Shown piece after piece: positions 1 to 8,458 of a stretch of 33,151 nt of DNA. The stretch comes from Deltaproteobacteria bacterium. GTDB lineage: Bacteria; Desulfobacterota; Desulfobacteria; Desulfobacterales; Desulfosarcinaceae. Within the stretch, counting starts at the first letter, position 1, and each line of letters opens with the position of its first letter. The stretch covers positions 1-33,151 of the forward strand of contig JAKAFO010000013.1 in assembly GCA_021819735.1 (NCBI GenBank). Reading direction: 5' to 3'. The position numbers and the translations under genes were made by a program. The notes under the pieces are model-generated. The model had not been told where the DNA came from. It saw only the letters and a program-made list of their open reading frames with translations, and ran no database searches.

Positions 1-925
1 CTCTTCCACCCCGGTGGAAGAGAAAACCTACCCGCCCGGCTCGACCTATGTGTTCCTGCCCTTTATCAACGATTGGAACACCTTCGACACCAAGCTGCAG
101 AACCTGGAGATGGTCTTCGAGCGGGGCAAAGGGGACCGCGCCGTCCAGGACGACCTGCTGTTTAAAACCATCGACGGCAACGACATCAGCCTGGATGTGA
201 TCATCGCCTACCGCATCGACGGCGAACGGGCGCCCTTTGTCGTCCAGCAGGTGGCCGAAAACGACCGCAACCTGCGCGACAAGATCGTGCGCACCATCGC
301 CCGCAGCAAGCCGCGCGACATCTTCGGCGAACTGACCACCGAAGAGTTCTACGTGGCCGAAAAGCGCGAGCTGCAATCCCAGCGCGCCAAGGAGATTCTC
401 CAGGAGATGCTCGGCCCCATGGGCATCGTGGTGGAAAAAGTACTCACCAAGGATTACCGCTTCAATCCCGAGTATCAAAAAGCCATCGAAGACAAGAAGG
501 TGGCCGACCAGCAGGTGCAGAAAAACCGCTCGGCCCAGCACGCGGCCCTGGAAGAGTACAAGCGCAAGCTGGAAGAGGCCAAGGGCGAGGTCAACAAATT
601 GGTGGCCGACGCCGATGGCGCCTATCGCAAGGCCAAGATCGAGGCCGATGTCTACTACGAGCAGCAGCAATTGCTGGCCGAGGCCATCAAGGCCGAAGGC
701 ATCGCCGAGGCCAAAGGCATCCAGGAGATGAACCGCGCCCTGGCCGGCGCCGGCGGCGAAGCCATGGTCAAACTGCGCATCGCCGAAGCCCTGCAAGGCA
801 AGCGCATCCTGCTGCTGCCGGTCTCCGAAGGCGGCATGAACCTGAAGACCACCGACATCAATCGGTTGATCGAGACCATGGGCGTCAAGCGCTTGTCGGA
901 AAGCCCCGCCCAGACCAAACCCTGA
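1..925 (+). CDS. SPFH/band-7 domain protein (5' end outside window)
   Basis: The frame is open from base 2, so the true start lies upstream. The GTG at 14 used in the ORF track is only the first start-like codon. The visible part has the end of a prohibitin/stomatin-type SPFH domain (around FKTIDGNDISLDVIIAYRID and the RSKPRDIFGELTTEEFY stretch). A long charged, Ala/Glu/Lys-rich coiled coil follows (about residues 155-245), then a short C-terminal tail. Such proteins are usually anchored by an N-terminal membrane helix and oligomerise as membrane scaffolds or protease regulators. The anchor is not in the window. No partner gene is visible downstream, since the next gene is an unrelated diguanylate cyclase. 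Family call is firm; specific role unknown. Confidence 0.85.
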   Translation, partial: SSTPVEEKTYPPGSTYVFLPFINDWNTFDTKLQNLEMVFERGKGDRAVQDDLLFKTIDGNDISLDVIIAYRIDGERAPFVVQQVAENDRNLRDKIVRTIARSKPRDIFGELTTEEFYVAEKRELQSQRAKEILQEMLGPMGIVVEKVLTKDYRFNPEYQKAIEDKKVADQQVQKNRSAQHAALEEYKRKLEEAKGEVNKLVADADGAYRKAKIEADVYYEQQQLLAEAIKAEGIAEAKGIQEMNRALAGAGGEAMVKLRIAEALQGKRILLLPVSEGGMNLKTTDINRLIETMGVKRLSESPAQTKP

Positions 926-1032
926 CGGGCCATCCGCGGCCTGCCGATCGTCTGGGCTGGGTTCGATCATAGAGGCGCCCCGGTCCGTGGCGGGCGACAC
1001 AGCCGAAACCGTTTTCGCTAATAAGGACAGCG

Positions 1033-2073
1033 ATGAACAAACCGGATTTGCAGAATACCACCGAATTCTGGGTCGCCGTGAGCGGGCAGACGTTGGCGCT
1101 GATCCTGCACGGCATCTTTCTGGCGCTTTTTTACATCCACGGCATCCAGCCGCTGTACTATTTCAATTACTTCAGCGTGACATTGTTCGCCGTGGTGCTC
1201 TGCGTCACCCTGCGGATGCGGCGCCTGGCCGCCGGGGCCATGGTCGCGATGACCCTGGAAATTCTGCTCCACCAGTTCCTCGGCGTCTATTTGCTCGGCT
1301 GGGGATATGGCTTTCAATATTTTTTGATTGCGGTCTGCGCCTTCCTGGGCCTGGTGGGGTCCCGTCGATTGGCTACCCAGATGATCCTGGCCGGGATATG
1401 CTTCGGGACCCTGGTGGCGGCCTATTGGGTGCATCTGCGCGTGCCGCCGTCCTACGGTATGCCCGAGGGGCTCCGGACTTTTCTCTATATCTTCAACCTG
1501 GCCAGTACTTTCGTGATCATTGCGACCGTGGCCATGATCTTCTCCCATTCGGAAAGACAATACAAAGAGCGCTTGGCCGAGGAATCGCACACCGACCCGT
1601 TGACGCGGTTGTCCAACCGCCGGTGGGCCATGGAGTGCCTCAAAAACGAGTGCGCCCGGGCCCGGCGCTACGGGCGCGAGTTCGTGGTGGCCATCGCAGA
1701 TCTGGACGACTTCAAGCAGATCAACGACCGGTTCGGTCACCAGGCCGGCGACGATGCGCTTGTCGCCATCGCCAATACGTTGCGGCGGGAACTGAGAACC
1801 CAGGATGTCATCGTCCGGTGGGGCGGGGAAGAGTTCCTTTTTATCCTGCCGGAGACCAGCCTGGAGAACGGTTCGATGGTGCTCGATCGCATGCGTAAGA
1901 TCGTCGCCGCGCTGGATATCGAGAGCGGCCGCCATCGCCTGCGCGTTTCCATGACCTTCGGGGTCGCGGGCGCGGGAGCCGCGGATGAAATCGACGCCCT
2001 CGTCAAGGCTGCCGACGAGGCCCTCTATGAAGGAAAACGGCAGGGGAAAAATCGGGTGGTCTCGGCCCGGTGA
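1033..2073 (+). CDS. Membrane-bound diguanylate cyclase (GGDEF)
   Basis: This 346-residue protein makes cyclic di-GMP from two GTP. Residues 1-185 form about six hydrophobic segments (for example QTLALILHGIFLALFYI and FLYIFNLASTFVIIATVAMI), a membrane sensor region of unrecognised ligand. The cytoplasmic GGDEF domain covers about 190-346. The active-site signature is intact as GGEEF at 264-268. An inhibitory I-site RxxD (RTQD, 255-258) lies exactly five residues before it, so product feedback inhibition is expected. The start ATG has AAGGA a few bases upstream. No EAL domain is present. The gene stands alone between the SPFH gene and a convergent aldolase. A REC-PilZ gene about 13 kb away could be an effector, but that link is inference. 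Confidence 0.93.
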   Translation: MNKPDLQNTTEFWVAVSGQTLALILHGIFLALFYIHGIQPLYYFNYFSVTLFAVVLCVTLRMRRLAAGAMVAMTLEILLHQFLGVYLLGWGYGFQYFLIAVCAFLGLVGSRRLATQMILAGICFGTLVAAYWVHLRVPPSYGMPEGLRTFLYIFNLASTFVIIATVAMIFSHSERQYKERLAEESHTDPLTRLSNRRWAMECLKNECARARRYGREFVVAIADLDDFKQINDRFGHQAGDDALVAIANTLRRELRTQDVIVRWGGEEFLFILPETSLENGSMVLDRMRKIVAALDIESGRHRLRVSMTFGVAGAGAADEIDALVKAADEALYEGKRQGKNRVVSAR

Positions 2074-2097
2074 GGGAAGGAAGCGCAGGTGGCGCTC

Positions 2098-2133
2098 AAA
2101 AAAATTGCCGCGGAAGGCATTCCCCTCCGCGGC
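2098..2133 (-). terminator. Intrinsic terminator for the dapA-like gene
   Basis: An 8-bp perfect stem (GCCGCGGA / TCCGCGGC, 2107-2114 with 2126-2133) is followed, on the minus strand, by AATTTTTTT. It lies just past the minus-strand stop at 2150. On the plus strand the same stem is followed by only three T, so it would be weaker for the diguanylate cyclase gene. Confidence 0.75.
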
Positions 2134-2149
2134 TTTGAAATGGTCTGAA

Positions 2150-3190
2150 TCAATAACCGCCGTAGCAGAGTCCTTCCTGGTACTTGGGGTTGTCCAGGCG
2201 CTCGGCGATATCCACGCCGAAGAAGTCGCCGATGGGCTGGAGGATTTCCGGGTTTTGGGTCCACACCTTGCGGGCCGTGGCCAGCACGACCTCCAGTCCG
2301 GCGCGGGTCATCTTGCCCATGGGCGGCCGCAGCGGACCGGCGGGCATGCCCAGCAGGCGCATCAGGGTCTTGACCGCCAGGGGGTTGCGCGCCCGGCAGA
2401 CGACGTCGCCGTGGGCGGTGCGCTCCTTGGTCTTGACGGTCACCAGGTCGAAGAGCGGCGCCACGGCCTTTAAAATCTTTTCCGCGCCCGGCCGGTCGCC
2501 GGCCGCCAGCTTTTCCACCATGCGGGTCAGGGCATGCGGGGCGATGTTGCTGGCCACCGAGATCACGCCGGCCGCGGCGATGGCCGGGTCGCTCATCATG
2601 TCGACGGTCATGCCGTCGTCGCCCGAGAGAATCGTGTACTTGGGGCCGCAGCAGGCGCGGGTGCGGCGCATGTTATTCAGATCGGCGGTGGCCTCCTTGA
2701 CCGTGCTCACGTTGGGATGGGCTTGGTAGAGCAGGGCCAGGTCCTCGGGCAGCAGTTGGGCGCCGGTGCGGCCGGGGATCACGTAGGGGATGATCGTCAG
2801 GCTCGGAAAGCGCGCGGCGATGGGCGCCACGTATTCGCGCCGGATCTCCAGGGAGCTGGGGCCGTTGTAGTACGGGTCCACCAATAGCACGGCGTCGACC
2901 TTCTGCTGGGCGGCGTGCTCGGTGGCGTTCAAGGCCTCTTGGGTATTGTTGCTGCCGGTGCCGGCAACGCACAGACAGCGGCCCTTGCTTGCCCGGGCCA
3001 CGATGTCGATGACGGTGTTGTGCTCGTTCCAGGCCAGGGTCGGGCTTTCACCGGTGGTGCCCACGGCCAGGATGCCGGTGATGCCACCGGCGATCTGAAA
3101 GGCGGCCAGCTTTTCCAATCCTTCCGTGTCCAATTGGGTGCCATCGTTGGTGAACGGCGTCACCAGGGCGGTATAACAACCGGGTCTCAT
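2150..3190 (-). CDS. dapA: Dihydrodipicolinate synthase (DapA) family aldolase
   Basis: This is a class I (Schiff-base) TIM-barrel aldolase. The family's best-known member condenses pyruvate with aspartate semialdehyde in lysine and diaminopimelate synthesis. Visible residues are GTTGES (44-49), PYYN with the second tyrosine (107-109), the catalytic Tyr136 and Arg141 in YVIPGRTG, and the Schiff-base Lys165 in VKEAT. The start ATG is preceded by GGGGGAAA. At 346 residues it is about 50 longer than typical DapA. The extra length is a small insertion near 255-265 and a C-terminal tail after about 305. The usual Asn after the catalytic Tyr is Val here. No lysine genes are adjacent, so another DHDPS/NAL-family activity is possible. 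Confidence 0.8.
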   Translation of the reverse strand: MRPGCYTALVTPFTNDGTQLDTEGLEKLAAFQIAGGITGILAVGTTGESPTLAWNEHNTVIDIVARASKGRCLCVAGTGSNNTQEALNATEHAAQQKVDAVLLVDPYYNGPSSLEIRREYVAPIAARFPSLTIIPYVIPGRTGAQLLPEDLALLYQAHPNVSTVKEATADLNNMRRTRACCGPKYTILSGDDGMTVDMMSDPAIAAAGVISVASNIAPHALTRMVEKLAAGDRPGAEKILKAVAPLFDLVTVKTKERTAHGDVVCRARNPLAVKTLMRLLGMPAGPLRPPMGKMTRAGLEVVLATARKVWTQNPEILQPIGDFFGVDIAERLDNPKYQEGLCYGGY

Positions 3191-3531
3191 GTTTCCCCCT
3201 TTTTTATATGTGCAGTGTGATTATGTGTTTGCGACAGTTCGGGTCATGACCGGCGTTTAGCGCCCAGGCCCGGACGCCGTGGGCAGCCATGGCCGCCGGA
3301 CGCCGAAACCTGAACGCCTCCCGTCTGAGCGTGAAAGCCCGGCAACCGGAGGGTCGCCTGGGATGATGATTGCGGTAGCAGTATCATGGCTCATAAGTAG
3401 AGAAGCCGTATGTTCGTGTCAAGCGGATAATTGGCGGCCCCGGAAATGGCTTGACAAGCGACCGGGGGGCGGCATAACCATGACCCCTGTTTTCAAGGTT
3501 TCAACATCATATTCTTATGGGAACCCATCGT
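3191..3531. other. Gene-free interval between divergent dapA-like and TPR genes
   Basis: I see no coding region in these 341 bases; the short track ORF here lacks family signal and a ribosome binding site. The interval holds a perfect 10-bp palindrome GGTCATGACC (3242-3251), a short direct repeat CCGGACGCCG, and a candidate promoter for the TPR gene. It should also contain the dapA-like promoter on the other strand, which I could not place with confidence. Confidence 0.5.
3451..3478 (+). promoter_or_regulatory. Candidate sigma70-type promoter of the TPR gene
   Basis: A perfect -35 TTGACA (3451-3456), a 16-base spacer, and CATAAC (3473-3478, four of six matches to TATAAT). It would start transcription about 45 bases before the ATG at 3532. 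Called by eye only. Confidence 0.4.
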
Positions 3532-4146
3532 ATGAGCAAGGCAAACAACATCGACGAATACATCGCGCAGCAGCAGCGGGCCCTGGCGGGCAACCCCGAG
3601 TGCGGCACCACCCACTATAACCTGGGTGTGGCGCTCTTGGGCAAGCGCCAGGACGCCGAGGCCGAGCGCGCCTTTCTGTCGGCCATCGATTGCAGCCCCA
3701 GCCTGGCCGAAGCCTATGTGCAGTTGGGCGGCCTGTGTCTCAAGCGCGGCGATCTGGACGGCTGCCTGGAATGGAACAAACGGGCGGTCAAAGCCCGGCC
3801 CGGCTTTTCCGAAGGCTATGGCAACATCGGCTTCGTGCACATGCAGCGGGGCGAGGCGGACGAAGCCATCGAAGCCCTGAAAAAGTCAACGGTCTTCAAC
3901 TTCCGTTTCGTGCAAGGCTTTGCCACCCTGGCCACCGCCTACCTGATGAAGGGCGAGGTGGACAACGCCATCGAGGCTTGTCTCAATGCCCTCAAGGCCG
4001 AACCCAATTTTGCGGTGGCGCACAACAATCTGGCCATCGCCTACCTGGAAAAGGGCGATCGCGAGCAGGCCAAGGCCCATATCCAGCGGGCCCTGGAACT
4101 GGGCTACGAAGTGGCTCCCGCCATCCTCAAGGCCCTGGAAGATTAG
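3532..4146 (+). CDS. Tetratricopeptide repeat protein
   Basis: This 204-residue protein consists almost wholly of about five TPR units (near 25-58, 59-92, 93-126, 127-160 and 161-194). Their signature residues are visible in YNLGVALLGKRQDAEAE, IGFVHMQRGEADEAIE and NLAIAYLEKGDREQA. There is no signal peptide or membrane segment, so it is a cytoplasmic protein-interaction scaffold. An earlier in-frame ATG exists at 3517. I chose 3532 because the repeats fit either start, and neither start has a strong Shine-Dalgarno. It lies directly upstream of the unrecognised gene ending at 5325 and then dsrA, all on one strand. That suggests, without proving, a link to sulfite reductase biogenesis or regulation. 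Confidence 0.85.
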   Translation: MSKANNIDEYIAQQQRALAGNPECGTTHYNLGVALLGKRQDAEAERAFLSAIDCSPSLAEAYVQLGGLCLKRGDLDGCLEWNKRAVKARPGFSEGYGNIGFVHMQRGEADEAIEALKKSTVFNFRFVQGFATLATAYLMKGEVDNAIEACLNALKAEPNFAVAHNNLAIAYLEKGDREQAKAHIQRALELGYEVAPAILKALED

Positions 4147-4206
4147 CCGTTGTCGCAGGCGACCCCATCGCTGCCGATCACGTGTTGGGTGGGTGAGCCC
4201 CCTGCC

Positions 4207-5325
4207 ATGCTAACGGAGGCTGACGCCCAATGGCACCGGCCGCTGCCGGCGGATCGTCACGCCGGCCCTGCAACGCTCTCCGCGGTCAGCTACGGCGACT
4301 ACTTTACGGCGGTAAGCGACTACCTCAATGGTGACGGCCGGGATGCCTTGGCGCTGGCGGCCCAGGATCAATTGGGTCGCGCGTTTCACCTCTCGGCGTT
4401 GGACCGCATTCAGATCCACCTGGTCAAACACGGCGCCTTTTATCATCCGGCCCGGGTGACGGTGACCATCGGGACACGGCGTTTGGACGTGGTGCTCAAC
4501 GTGGCCGTGAGCCCGGCCGGGCGCGAGCGCCTGGCGGCCGAGGCCGCCCATCTGGCGCATCTGGCGGCCGACTTTTCCCCGCGCTTCATCCCCCGGGTCT
4601 ATGGCTGGGGGGCCGGGCGCATCGGTGACCGGGAACCGCTGCCCATGTTTCTCGGCGAGTGGTTGAACGGCTATCACGAGCTGCACCCCACCGTGGGCTC
4701 GGATCACCAGCGGCCCTGGGCCGTCTGGGACCCGGAGCATGGCCGCTGGCATCTGAGCGAAACCCAGGTGGCCGAATTTTTCCGCCAGGCGGTCTTCATC
4801 CTGACCCACTATTTCGATCCCCACACCATAGCGGCCATCCAGGCTTGGCACCACGCGGCCGGCGATTTCGTGGTCCGCGCCCAGGGCGCCGATTTGGAGC
4901 TACGTTTGATTACCGTGCGGCGTTACGGCCCGCTCTTGCTCCTGGTGCAGGACGACGAGCTCACAATCGAGCGCCTGTTGGAGGTTCTGGCGGTTTTTTT
5001 CCTGCGCACCTCGCTCTGGATGCGCTTGGATCGGCTGGATGGCGTGGGCGATCTGACCTGGGCCGGAGAGGCGGCTCTGCCGCCGATGTGGGAAGGCTTT
5101 GTCCAGGGTCTGGAGAGCATGGCCCGGCGCAACGATTTCCCGGGTAATTTCGTTCCAAGCGTCATCGCTTACCTGGCCGGCCATGGCCGGGACGAGTGGC
5201 TGGCCTTGGGCGAAACGATCCTGGCGCGATTTTCGGCCGAACTTCCCGAGGCCAACCTTCTGCGCCGCCACCTGGCGCGCCACACGGATGGCCTGGCACG
5301 GATCGTCAAGGCCTGGAAATCTTGA
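4207..5325 (+). CDS. Unrecognised protein upstream of dsrAB, kinase-like N-lobe
   Basis: I do not recognise a characterised family. The ATG at 4207 has GGTGA about ten bases upstream and is preferred. The track's TTG at 4150 would add 19 residues and put the start 3 bases after the TPR stop. The segment VVLNVAVSPAGRERLAAEAAHLAHLA, then IPRVYGWG and FLGEWLNGYHELH, resembles strand 3, helix C, strands 4-5 and the hinge of APH/kinase-type folds. The usual strand-3 lysine is not apparent, and I see no clear HxD or DFG motif, so it would be a pseudokinase-like fold at most. That reading is inference. The protein is cytoplasmic, rich in Trp and Leu, with no signal peptide. Neighbours are the TPR gene and, after the dsr promoter, dsrA. 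Confidence 0.75.
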   Translation: MLTEADAQWHRPLPADRHAGPATLSAVSYGDYFTAVSDYLNGDGRDALALAAQDQLGRAFHLSALDRIQIHLVKHGAFYHPARVTVTIGTRRLDVVLNVAVSPAGRERLAAEAAHLAHLAADFSPRFIPRVYGWGAGRIGDREPLPMFLGEWLNGYHELHPTVGSDHQRPWAVWDPEHGRWHLSETQVAEFFRQAVFILTHYFDPHTIAAIQAWHHAAGDFVVRAQGADLELRLITVRRYGPLLLLVQDDELTIERLLEVLAVFFLRTSLWMRLDRLDGVGDLTWAGEAALPPMWEGFVQGLESMARRNDFPGNFVPSVIAYLAGHGRDEWLALGETILARFSAELPEANLLRRHLARHTDGLARIVKAWKS

Positions 5326-5637
5326 GTCGGCAAGCAATATATTAATGATGCCCCGACAGACTCCGCGCATCGCCGCGGGAGGCCGAAACGAGCCCCTCGG
5401 GCACCTGAAAAATAGGGCTTTTTTATTGACAAGGCAGGTGAATCTCTTTATATGACCTTCCTTTGGAAAACGATATGTTCCGCTATCCCTAAATTTCCAC
5501 AGATTTATATAAAAACTGAATAAATAGATTGAAAAAACAATCAACGAATAGCGAGAGGAGGTGAAAAGTTTTTAATTTCAACCTGTTTTGTTGTGGAGTG
5601 GTACAACTCGTTTCAATAACCTAATTGGAGGTAAAAG
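5326..5637 (+). other. AT-rich promoter and leader region of dsrAB
   Basis: This 312-base gap is much richer in A/T than the surrounding genes. It starts with a weak terminator-like element (AGCCC 5391-5395 with GGGCT 5415-5419, then a T run to 5424). A good promoter and a leader of about 175 bases follow. In the leader are a tiny ORF ATG..TAA of five codons (5475-5492, MFRYP), an inverted repeat GATTG-AAAAAA-CAATC, a strong but apparently unused AGGAGGTG (near 5556-5563), and an inverted repeat GTTGT..ACAAC (5590-5607). The dsrA ribosome binding site TTGGAGGTAA ends the region. Confidence 0.65.
5426..5454 (+). promoter_or_regulatory. Sigma70-type promoter of the dsr operon
   Basis: A perfect -35 TTGACA (5426-5431), a 17-base spacer and a -10 TATATG (5449-5454) predict a start near 5461. 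That gives a leader of about 175 bases before dsrA. Assigned by pattern, not by experiment. Confidence 0.6.
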
Positions 5638-6954
5638 ATGGCAAAACACCAAACCCCGTTGTTGGACCAGCTTGAATCCGGACCGTGGCCGAGCTTTGTG
5701 TCCGACTTGAAGCAGCAAGCCGAGAAAAGGGCTAAAAATGCGGAAGGTATCGAATTTCAGATTCCCGTGGATGTCGTAGACGACCTCATGGGTATTCTCG
5801 AGCTTTCCTTCAAACAGGGCCGGACCCACTGGAAACATGGCGGCATCGTCGGTGTTTTTGGATACGGCGGCGGCGTTATCGGCCGTTACTGCGACCAACC
5901 CCAGATGTTCCCGGGCGTAGCCCATTTCCACACCATGCGCGTCGCCCAGCCGGGCGGCAAATTCTACACCACCGAGTTCCTGCGCAACCTTTGCCAGATT
6001 TGGGATATGCGCGGCAGCGGCATCACCAACATGCATGGCTCCACCGGCGACATCGTCTTCCTGGGTACCACCACCCCCCAATTGGAAGAGATCTTTTTTG
6101 AACTGACCCACAAGCACAATCAGGATCTGGGCGGCTCGGGCTCGAACCTGCGTACCCCGGCCGACTGCATCGGCCAGGCACGCTGCGAATTCGCCTGCTA
6201 CGACACCCAGGATCTGTGCTACGACCTGACCCAGGAATACCAGGACGAACTGCATCGTCCGGCCTTCCCCTACAAATTTAAGTTCAAGTTCGACGGCTGC
6301 CCCAACTGTTGCGTGGCCTCCATCGCCCGTTCGGACATGTCCTTCGTCGGTACCTGGAAAGACGATATCAAAATCGACCAGAAGGCCGTGCAGGCCTACA
6401 TCGGCGGCGAGCTGGCCCCCAACGCCGGCGCCCACTCCGGAAAGAACTGGGGCAAGTTCGACATCCAGAAGGAAGTCATCGGCCTGTGTCCCACCGAGTG
6501 TATGGTGATGGACGGCAAGACCCTCAAGATCAACAACCGCGAGTGCACGCGCTGCATGCACTGCATCAACGTCATGCCGCGCGCCCTGCGCATCGGCAAC
6601 GAACGCGGTCTGTCGATCCTGGCCGGCGCCAAAGCCCCGATCCTCGACGGCGCCCAGATGGGCACCCTGATCGTGCCCTTCATCGAAGCCGAAGCCCCCT
6701 ACACCAAGATCAAGGAAACAGTCATCGAGCCGATCTGGGATTGGTGGATGGAAGAAGGCAAGAACCGTGAACGTTTGGGCGAATTGATGAAACGCCAGGG
6801 TCTGCAGAAAGTCATCGAAGTGCTCGGTGTGGATCCCGATCCGCGCATGGTGCAAGAGCCCCGCTCCAACCCGTACATCTTCTGGAAAGAAGAAGAGGTC
6901 GAAGGCGGTTTCGAGCGCGACATCAACGAGTTCAGAAAACATCACCAGAGATAG
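5638..6954 (+). CDS. dsrA: Dissimilatory sulfite reductase alpha subunit
   Basis: DsrA is the alpha subunit of the cytoplasmic DsrA2B2 enzyme, which reduces sulfite with electrons delivered through DsrC, ending in sulfide. At 438 residues it is the normal family length. The siroheme-coupled [4Fe-4S] cysteines are seen as C-x5-C at Cys177/Cys183 (CIGQARC) and C-x3-C at Cys221/Cys225 (CPNCC). The inserted ferredoxin domain has Cys284 (LCPTEC) and CTRCMHC at 303/306/309. The start is fixed by TTGGAGG eight bases upstream and by the conserved [14 protein letters not shown]-terminus. dsrB follows after 11 bases, with its AGGAGG overlapping the dsrA stop, which indicates coupled translation. A long ORF on the opposite strand is a GC-driven shadow. 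Confidence 0.99.
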   Translation: MAKHQTPLLDQLESGPWPSFVSDLKQQAEKRAKNAEGIEFQIPVDVVDDLMGILELSFKQGRTHWKHGGIVGVFGYGGGVIGRYCDQPQMFPGVAHFHTMRVAQPGGKFYTTEFLRNLCQIWDMRGSGITNMHGSTGDIVFLGTTTPQLEEIFFELTHKHNQDLGGSGSNLRTPADCIGQARCEFACYDTQDLCYDLTQEYQDELHRPAFPYKFKFKFDGCPNCCVASIARSDMSFVGTWKDDIKIDQKAVQAYIGGELAPNAGAHSGKNWGKFDIQKEVIGLCPTECMVMDGKTLKINNRECTRCMHCINVMPRALRIGNERGLSILAGAKAPILDGAQMGTLIVPFIEAEAPYTKIKETVIEPIWDWWMEEGKNRERLGELMKRQGLQKVIEVLGVDPDPRMVQEPRSNPYIFWKEEEVEGGFERDINEFRKHHQR

Positions 6955-6965
6955 GAGGCGACACC

Positions 6966-8111
6966 ATGGCTTTTATTTCTTCCGGATACAATCCAGAAAA
7001 ACCGATGGAGAACCGCATCACCGACATCGGGCCGCGTAAATACGATGAGTTCTACCCGCCGGTCATCGCCGCCAACAAAGGCAAATGGCTGTATCATGAA
7101 ATCCTGCAGCCGGGAGTGTTGGTGCATGTGGCCGAATCGGGCGACGAAGTGTACACCGTGCGCTGCGGCGGTGCCCGTCTGATGACCACCACCCACATCC
7201 TCGAGATCTGCGAGATCGCCGACAAGCACTGCGGCGGACATGTGCGTTGGACCACCCGCAACAACATCGAGTTCATGGTGGACAACAAATCCAAGGTCAA
7301 ACCCTTGCTGGATGACCTGGCCGGCCGCAAGTTCAAGGGCGGTTCGTTCAAGTTCCCGGTGGGCGGCACCGGCGCCGGCGTCTCGAATATCGTCCACACC
7401 CAGGGCTGGATTCATTGCCACACCCCGGCCACCGATGCTTCCGGACCGGTCAAGGCGGTTATGGATGAGGTCTTCGCCGATTTCCAGAACCATCGCATGC
7501 CGGCCCCCGTGCGCGTCTCCCTGGCCTGCTGCTTGAACATGTGCGGCGCCGTGCACTGCTCGGATATCGCCATCCTGGGCTATCACCGCAAACCGCCGAT
7601 GTTGGATCATGAGTACCTGGACAAGATGTGCGAAATCCCGTTGGCCATCGCGGCCTGCCCCACCGCCGCCATCAAACCGGCCAAAGTGGAAATCAACGGC
7701 CAGAAACTCAACTCGGTGGCCGTGAACAACGAGCGCTGCATGTACTGCGGCAACTGCTACACCATGTGCCCCTCCATGCCTTTGGCCGATACCGAAGGCG
7801 ACGGCATCGTCATCATGGCCGGCGGCAAGGTCTCCAACCGCATCAGCGCGCCCAAGTTCTCCAAGGTCGTCGTGGCCTACATTCCCAACGAAGCACCGCG
7901 CTGGCCCAAAACCTCCCAGGTTATCAAACACATGATCGAAGTCTATGCCAATGACGCCCGCAAGTATGAGCGTCTGGGTGACTGGGCGGAGAGAATCGGC
8001 TGGGAACGTTTCTTCGAGAAGTGCGAACTTGACTTTACGCATCATCTGATCGATGATTTCCGCGATCCGGCGTACTACACTTGGCGCCAGACCACGCAGT
8101 TCAAGTTCTAA
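6966..8111 (+). CDS. dsrB: Dissimilatory sulfite reductase beta subunit
   Basis: DsrB is the beta subunit, and it carries the catalytically active siroheme in characterised DsrAB enzymes. At 381 residues it is full length. The siroheme [4Fe-4S] ligands are visible as Cys151 (IHCHTP) and Cys188, Cys189 and Cys193 ([12 protein letters not shown]). The ferredoxin domain is seen as AACPTAAI and [21 protein letters not shown] lies ten bases before the ATG. The paralogy with DsrA (same domain order, sulfite-reductase half-domains with inserted ferredoxin) is evident. After its stop there is an 82-base gap holding a very stable hairpin before dsrD, so downstream expression may be set independently. 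Confidence 0.99.
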   Translation: MAFISSGYNPEKPMENRITDIGPRKYDEFYPPVIAANKGKWLYHEILQPGVLVHVAESGDEVYTVRCGGARLMTTTHILEICEIADKHCGGHVRWTTRNNIEFMVDNKSKVKPLLDDLAGRKFKGGSFKFPVGGTGAGVSNIVHTQGWIHCHTPATDASGPVKAVMDEVFADFQNHRMPAPVRVSLACCLNMCGAVHCSDIAILGYHRKPPMLDHEYLDKMCEIPLAIAACPTAAIKPAKVEINGQKLNSVAVNNERCMYCGNCYTMCPSMPLADTEGDGIVIMAGGKVSNRISAPKFSKVVVAYIPNEAPRWPKTSQVIKHMIEVYANDARKYERLGDWAERIGWERFFEKCELDFTHHLIDDFRDPAYYTWRQTTQFKF

Positions 8112-8140
8112 GATCGACAGGTTCCATCACTTTTAATAAT

Positions 8141-8167
8141 GCGGGGGGCGTGTTTCACGCCCCCCGC
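8141..8167 (+). other. Perfect 12-bp GC-rich hairpin between dsrB and dsrD
   Basis: GCGGGGGGCGTG (8141-8152) pairs without mismatch to CACGCCCCCCGC (8156-8167) around a TTT loop. No T-tract follows (AACCCTTAGG), so it is not a classical intrinsic terminator. It could act as a 3'-end stabiliser for dsrAB mRNA, a processing block, or a partial attenuator. Confidence 0.85.
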
Positions 8168-8193
8168 AACCCTTAGGATGAAAGGGGACGGCA

Positions 8194-8439
8194 ATGGAAT
8201 TGGAATACGAAGCGGCAAAAGCGAAGATCATTGAAGAACTTACCAAGAAGCTGAAGACCAAGTCCAAGTTCTACTTCAACGACCTGGCCAAGATCATCGA
8301 AGCCAAACCGCGCGATGCTAAGAAGATCGTCAATAAAATGGTCGAGGAAGGCGCTCTGGAGTATTGGTCCAGCGGCAGCACCTCCATGTACGGCATGCCG
8401 GGCACCGGCAAGCAAGCTCACAGCGAGGGCGAAGACTAA
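8194..8439 (+). CDS. dsrD: DsrD, winged-helix activator of sulfite reductase
   Basis: DsrD is a small (81-residue here, about 78 typical) winged-helix protein encoded next to dsrAB in sulfate reducers. It has been shown to stimulate DsrAB activity allosterically rather than act as a DNA-binding regulator. The sequence is lysine-rich at the N-terminus (AKAKIIEELTKKLKTKSKFYFNDLAKII) and ends with the wing region (EYWSSGSTSMYGMPGTG). AAAGGGGAC lies upstream of the ATG. It is bracketed by two hairpins, at 8141-8167 and 8441-8458, which is unusual for a mid-operon gene and suggests its mRNA segment is handled separately. Confidence 0.97.
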   Translation: MELEYEAAKAKIIEELTKKLKTKSKFYFNDLAKIIEAKPRDAKKIVNKMVEEGALEYWSSGSTSMYGMPGTGKQAHSEGED

Positions 8440-8440
8440 A

Positions 8441-8458
8441 CCATTGCGTGAGCAATGG
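8441..8458 (+). other. 7-bp hairpin with GNRA-type loop after dsrD
   Basis: CCATTGC (8441-8447) pairs perfectly with GCAATGG (8452-8458) around GTGA, which fits the GNRA tetraloop rule. It begins one base after the dsrD stop codon. The loop contains GTG (8448-8450), which is in frame with the downstream cbiA-like gene and is a candidate start codon. Confidence 0.75.

Noticed and set aside
5578-6945. 455-residue minus-strand ORF across dsrA
   Set aside because: Exactly antisense to dsrA, whose identity is certain.
8364-8447. Upstream start for the cbiA-like gene at 8364
   Set aside because: The codon is TTG inside dsrD, with no properly spaced ribosome binding site and no family sequence before about 8510.
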